Shown: positions 24,378 through 25,561 of the stretch, piece by piece | Position numbering within the stretch: position 1 is the stretch's first letter | How the letters are laid out: the number at the start of each line of letters is the position of its first letter | Assembly: GCA_038213435.1 (NCBI GenBank) | Contig: JBBQTI010000055.1 | Coordinates: forward strand, 1-25,561 | Direction: 5' to 3' | Length of the DNA: 25,561 nucleotides | Source: PALSA-610 sp038213435 | GTDB lineage: Bacteria; Actinomycetota; Acidimicrobiia; IMCC26256; PALSA-610 | Position numbers and translations under genes: made by a program | Notes under the pieces: model-generated | Databases searched by the model: none | Seen by the model: only the letters and a program-made list of their open reading frames with translations | Told to the model about the DNA's origin: nothing

Positions 24378-25010
24378 TCAGACGCCGAGATCGGCCGCGT
24401 GCAAGATCGCGACGGCCGTGAGGTCGCCGTCGATCACGACGTCGGCCGCCTCCTTGCGTCCCGACATGTACAGCGTCAGCTCACCGGGCGCGCCGGTCAT
24501 CGTCACCCCCGGGCCGGTCGTCGACACGACACGGTCACGACCGTCGGGGGTGCGCAGTGTCAGCGCGGCACCCTTCAGCGACTTCTTCGACATGCGGGCA
24601 CCGAAGCCGAGCATGCGCCAGAGAATCGCGTCCATCTCGTCTTCGATGGCCCGGGGTCCCTCACCCGACGCGCGGCGCACGTCCTCGTGGTGGATGAAGT
24701 TCTCGTTCACGTTCGCGGTCGCGAGCGGGCCGGTGCGATGCATCCACGGTGGCCCGGTTCGGAGCATCGCGACGAGCGCGTCGTACCCGCGGGTCTTGAA
24801 GCGGCCCATCACGTTTTGGAGGTGCTTGGCGAACGGTCCCGGCAGTACGAGGCCGATCGCCGCGTCGGAGCGCGCCTCGCGCGCGACGAGATGGGCCGCG
24901 AGATCGAGCGTCAGCCAACCGGTACACAGCGTCGGTGCGTCGGACCCGTACTTCTCGAGGGAGTCGCACAGGGCGGCTCGCTCCTTCAGCAGCACCTCGG
25001 TCGCGGTCAT
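24378..25010 (-). CDS. TIGR03085-like DinB/MDMPI-superfamily metal-binding protein
   Basis: A 210-residue protein of the maleylpyruvate isomerase/DinB-like superfamily. RAALCDSLEKYGSDAPTLC, then GWLTLDLAAHLVAREARSD, NENFIHHEDVRRASG and MLGFGARMS match the actinobacterial TIGR03085 family. His48 (AAHLV) and the His-His-Glu of FIHHEDV supply probable metal ligands. Members are thought to use mycothiol or act on thiol adducts, but this is not established. It overlaps the upstream VOC gene by four bases (ATGA), so the two are co-translated, hinting at a shared role in small-molecule detoxification. Confidence 0.85.
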   Translation of the reverse strand: MTATEVLLKERAALCDSLEKYGSDAPTLCTGWLTLDLAAHLVAREARSDAAIGLVLPGPFAKHLQNVMGRFKTRGYDALVAMLRTGPPWMHRTGPLATANVNENFIHHEDVRRASGEGPRAIEDEMDAILWRMLGFGARMSKKSLKGAALTLRTPDGRDRVVSTTGPGVTMTGAPGELTLYMSGRKEAADVVIDGDLTAVAILHAADLGV

Positions 25011-25381
25011 GCGTGCTCCTCGTAGAACCTCAGCTCGATCGTGTTGCCGTCGGGATCCTGCACGTAGACGCTCGATGCGTATCCCTGGGCACCGAACAAC
25101 CCGTCGGCCCGGTGCGCGCCGGGGAAGCGGGCGGCGAGCGCGTCGAGATCGGTCGGCTCGATCACCAAGCAGAAGTGACTCATGTTCTCGCCGGTCCGCT
25201 CGGCCGGAAGCAGATCGATCAGGGTCTCGCGCGCGACCCGCACCGACGGGAAGAGCACCTCCCCCTTCCGCCATTCGTCGACCCGCACCGGTTCGAGCCC
25301 CAACTCGTCGCAGTAGAACGCGAGGAGCGCCTCGGTGTTCAACGTGTTCACGACGACGTGATCGAAACCGACGACCTTCAC
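25007..25381 (-). CDS. VOC-family (glyoxalase/bleomycin-resistance-fold) protein
   Basis: A 124-residue single-module vicinal-oxygen-chelate protein. FDHVVVNTLNTEALLAFYCD, cut here, opens the first beta-alpha-beta-beta-beta unit; MSHFCLVIE and DPDGNTIELRFYE complete the second. Likely metal ligands are His8, His69 and Glu117, all at family positions. It could be a glyoxalase, dioxygenase or resistance-type binding protein; the family cannot be narrowed further. It heads a two-gene operon with the TIGR03085-like gene. A divergent gene starts 64 bases upstream with repeated ACCTGGAAC boxes between. Confidence 0.88.
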   Translation of the reverse strand: MKVVGFDHVVVNTLNTEALLAFYCDELGLEPVRVDEWRKGEVLFPSVRVARETLIDLLPAERTGENMSHFCLVIEPTDLDALAARFPGAHRADGLFGAQGYASSVYVQDPDGNTIELRFYEEHA

Positions 25382-25406
25382 GCGGGGCAGGCTACGTCAG
25401 GCCGCG

Positions 25407-25436
25407 ACCTGGAACGTCGGAGTGACCACCTGGAAC
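25407..25436. promoter_or_regulatory. Direct repeat ACCTGGAAC, 21-bp period, in a divergent intergenic region
   Basis: Two copies of ACCTGGAAC (25407-25415 and 25428-25436) start 21 bases apart, two helical turns, between the VOC gene start and the DUF6886-like start. This is a plausible regulator binding pair for one or both genes; no known regulator is matched. Confidence 0.35.
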
Positions 25437-25445
25437 ACTGGGGCG

Positions 25446-25561
25446 ATGGGCTGGACGGTGGCGCCGGAGACTCCCGAGGTCGTCCTCCACTACAGCGAGG
25501 ATCCCGGTATCCGCGCGTTCGAGCCTCACGTCCCGCGCTCGAACCCCACGGTCGCACCCGC
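25446..25561 (+). CDS. DUF6886-like protein, N-terminal part (partial)
   Basis: ATG 25446 opens MGWTVAPETPEVVLHYSEDP, cut here, followed by AFEPHVPRSNPT. The VVLHYSEDP...FEPHVP signature matches the beginning of DUF6886-type proteins as I remember them, a family of unknown function. The gene runs off the right edge after about 38 codons. An in-frame GTG at 25458 is an alternative start. It is divergent from the VOC gene. Confidence 0.6.
   Translation, partial: MGWTVAPETPEVVLHYSEDPGIRAFEPHVPRSNPTVAP

Overview
The window is high-GC DNA with densely packed genes, frequent GTG/TTG starts and families common in Actinomycetota: a TIGR03085-like protein, a DrrA-type ABC exporter, a kinase/cyclase/STAND/WD40 signalling protein, VC0807-like and DUF899 proteins. 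An uncultured soil or water actinobacterium is the best inference; an acidimicrobial-type lineage would fit but cannot be shown here. No tRNA, rRNA, CRISPR array or intact mobile element was seen.

Positions 1-8300 are an accessory-looking stretch with many broken genes. It holds a DUF1801 tail, a DinB-like protein, a DUF3089 lipoprotein esterase with two frameshifts, a VC0807-like membrane protein, a methyltransferase remnant beside an intact methyltransferase, a small unknown protein, a P-loop kinase-like protein and a PD-(D/E)XK nuclease of the PGN_0703 type. After a bidirectional terminator hairpin come a minus-strand coiled-coil protein built on a 186-bp tandem duplication, a truncated alpha/beta hydrolase, a degenerate zinc ribbon and a frameshifted DUF899 gene next to a remnant of a second DUF899 gene. 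The indels are either real decay or consensus errors.

Positions 8356-13802 are a signalling locus. A minus-strand protein of about 1,590 residues joins a Ser/Thr kinase, a class III nucleotide cyclase domain, an nSTAND NTPase, one membrane span and 14 WD40-like blades, with one frameshift in the WD40 part. It is transcribed divergently from an FHA-HTH protein, so a kinase to phospho-reader to DNA circuit is plausible.

Positions 13881-17865 (minus strand) encode a small secreted protein, a PQQ-type beta-propeller lipoprotein with a two-cysteine signature in each of seven blades, and a two-gene DrrAB-like ABC exporter. The exporter faces a divergent MarR gene across a region rich in CTTGA/TCAAG dyads.

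Positions 17966-21956 form a tight plus-strand operon: MarR regulator, gluconate 2-dehydrogenase subunit 3-like protein, GMC oxidoreductase, a peroxiredoxin-like protein and a HAD hydrolase. The peroxiredoxin-like gene has an in-frame TGA exactly at the first position of its CxxC active site (20802-20804), with a hairpin about 32 nt downstream. It is best read as a UxxC selenoprotein and is the most notable item in the window.

Positions 21923-25561 hold an acyl-CoA synthetase (minus), a GNAT acetyltransferase (plus), a VOC protein and TIGR03085-like pair (minus, overlapping ATGA), and the start of a DUF6886-like gene running off the end.
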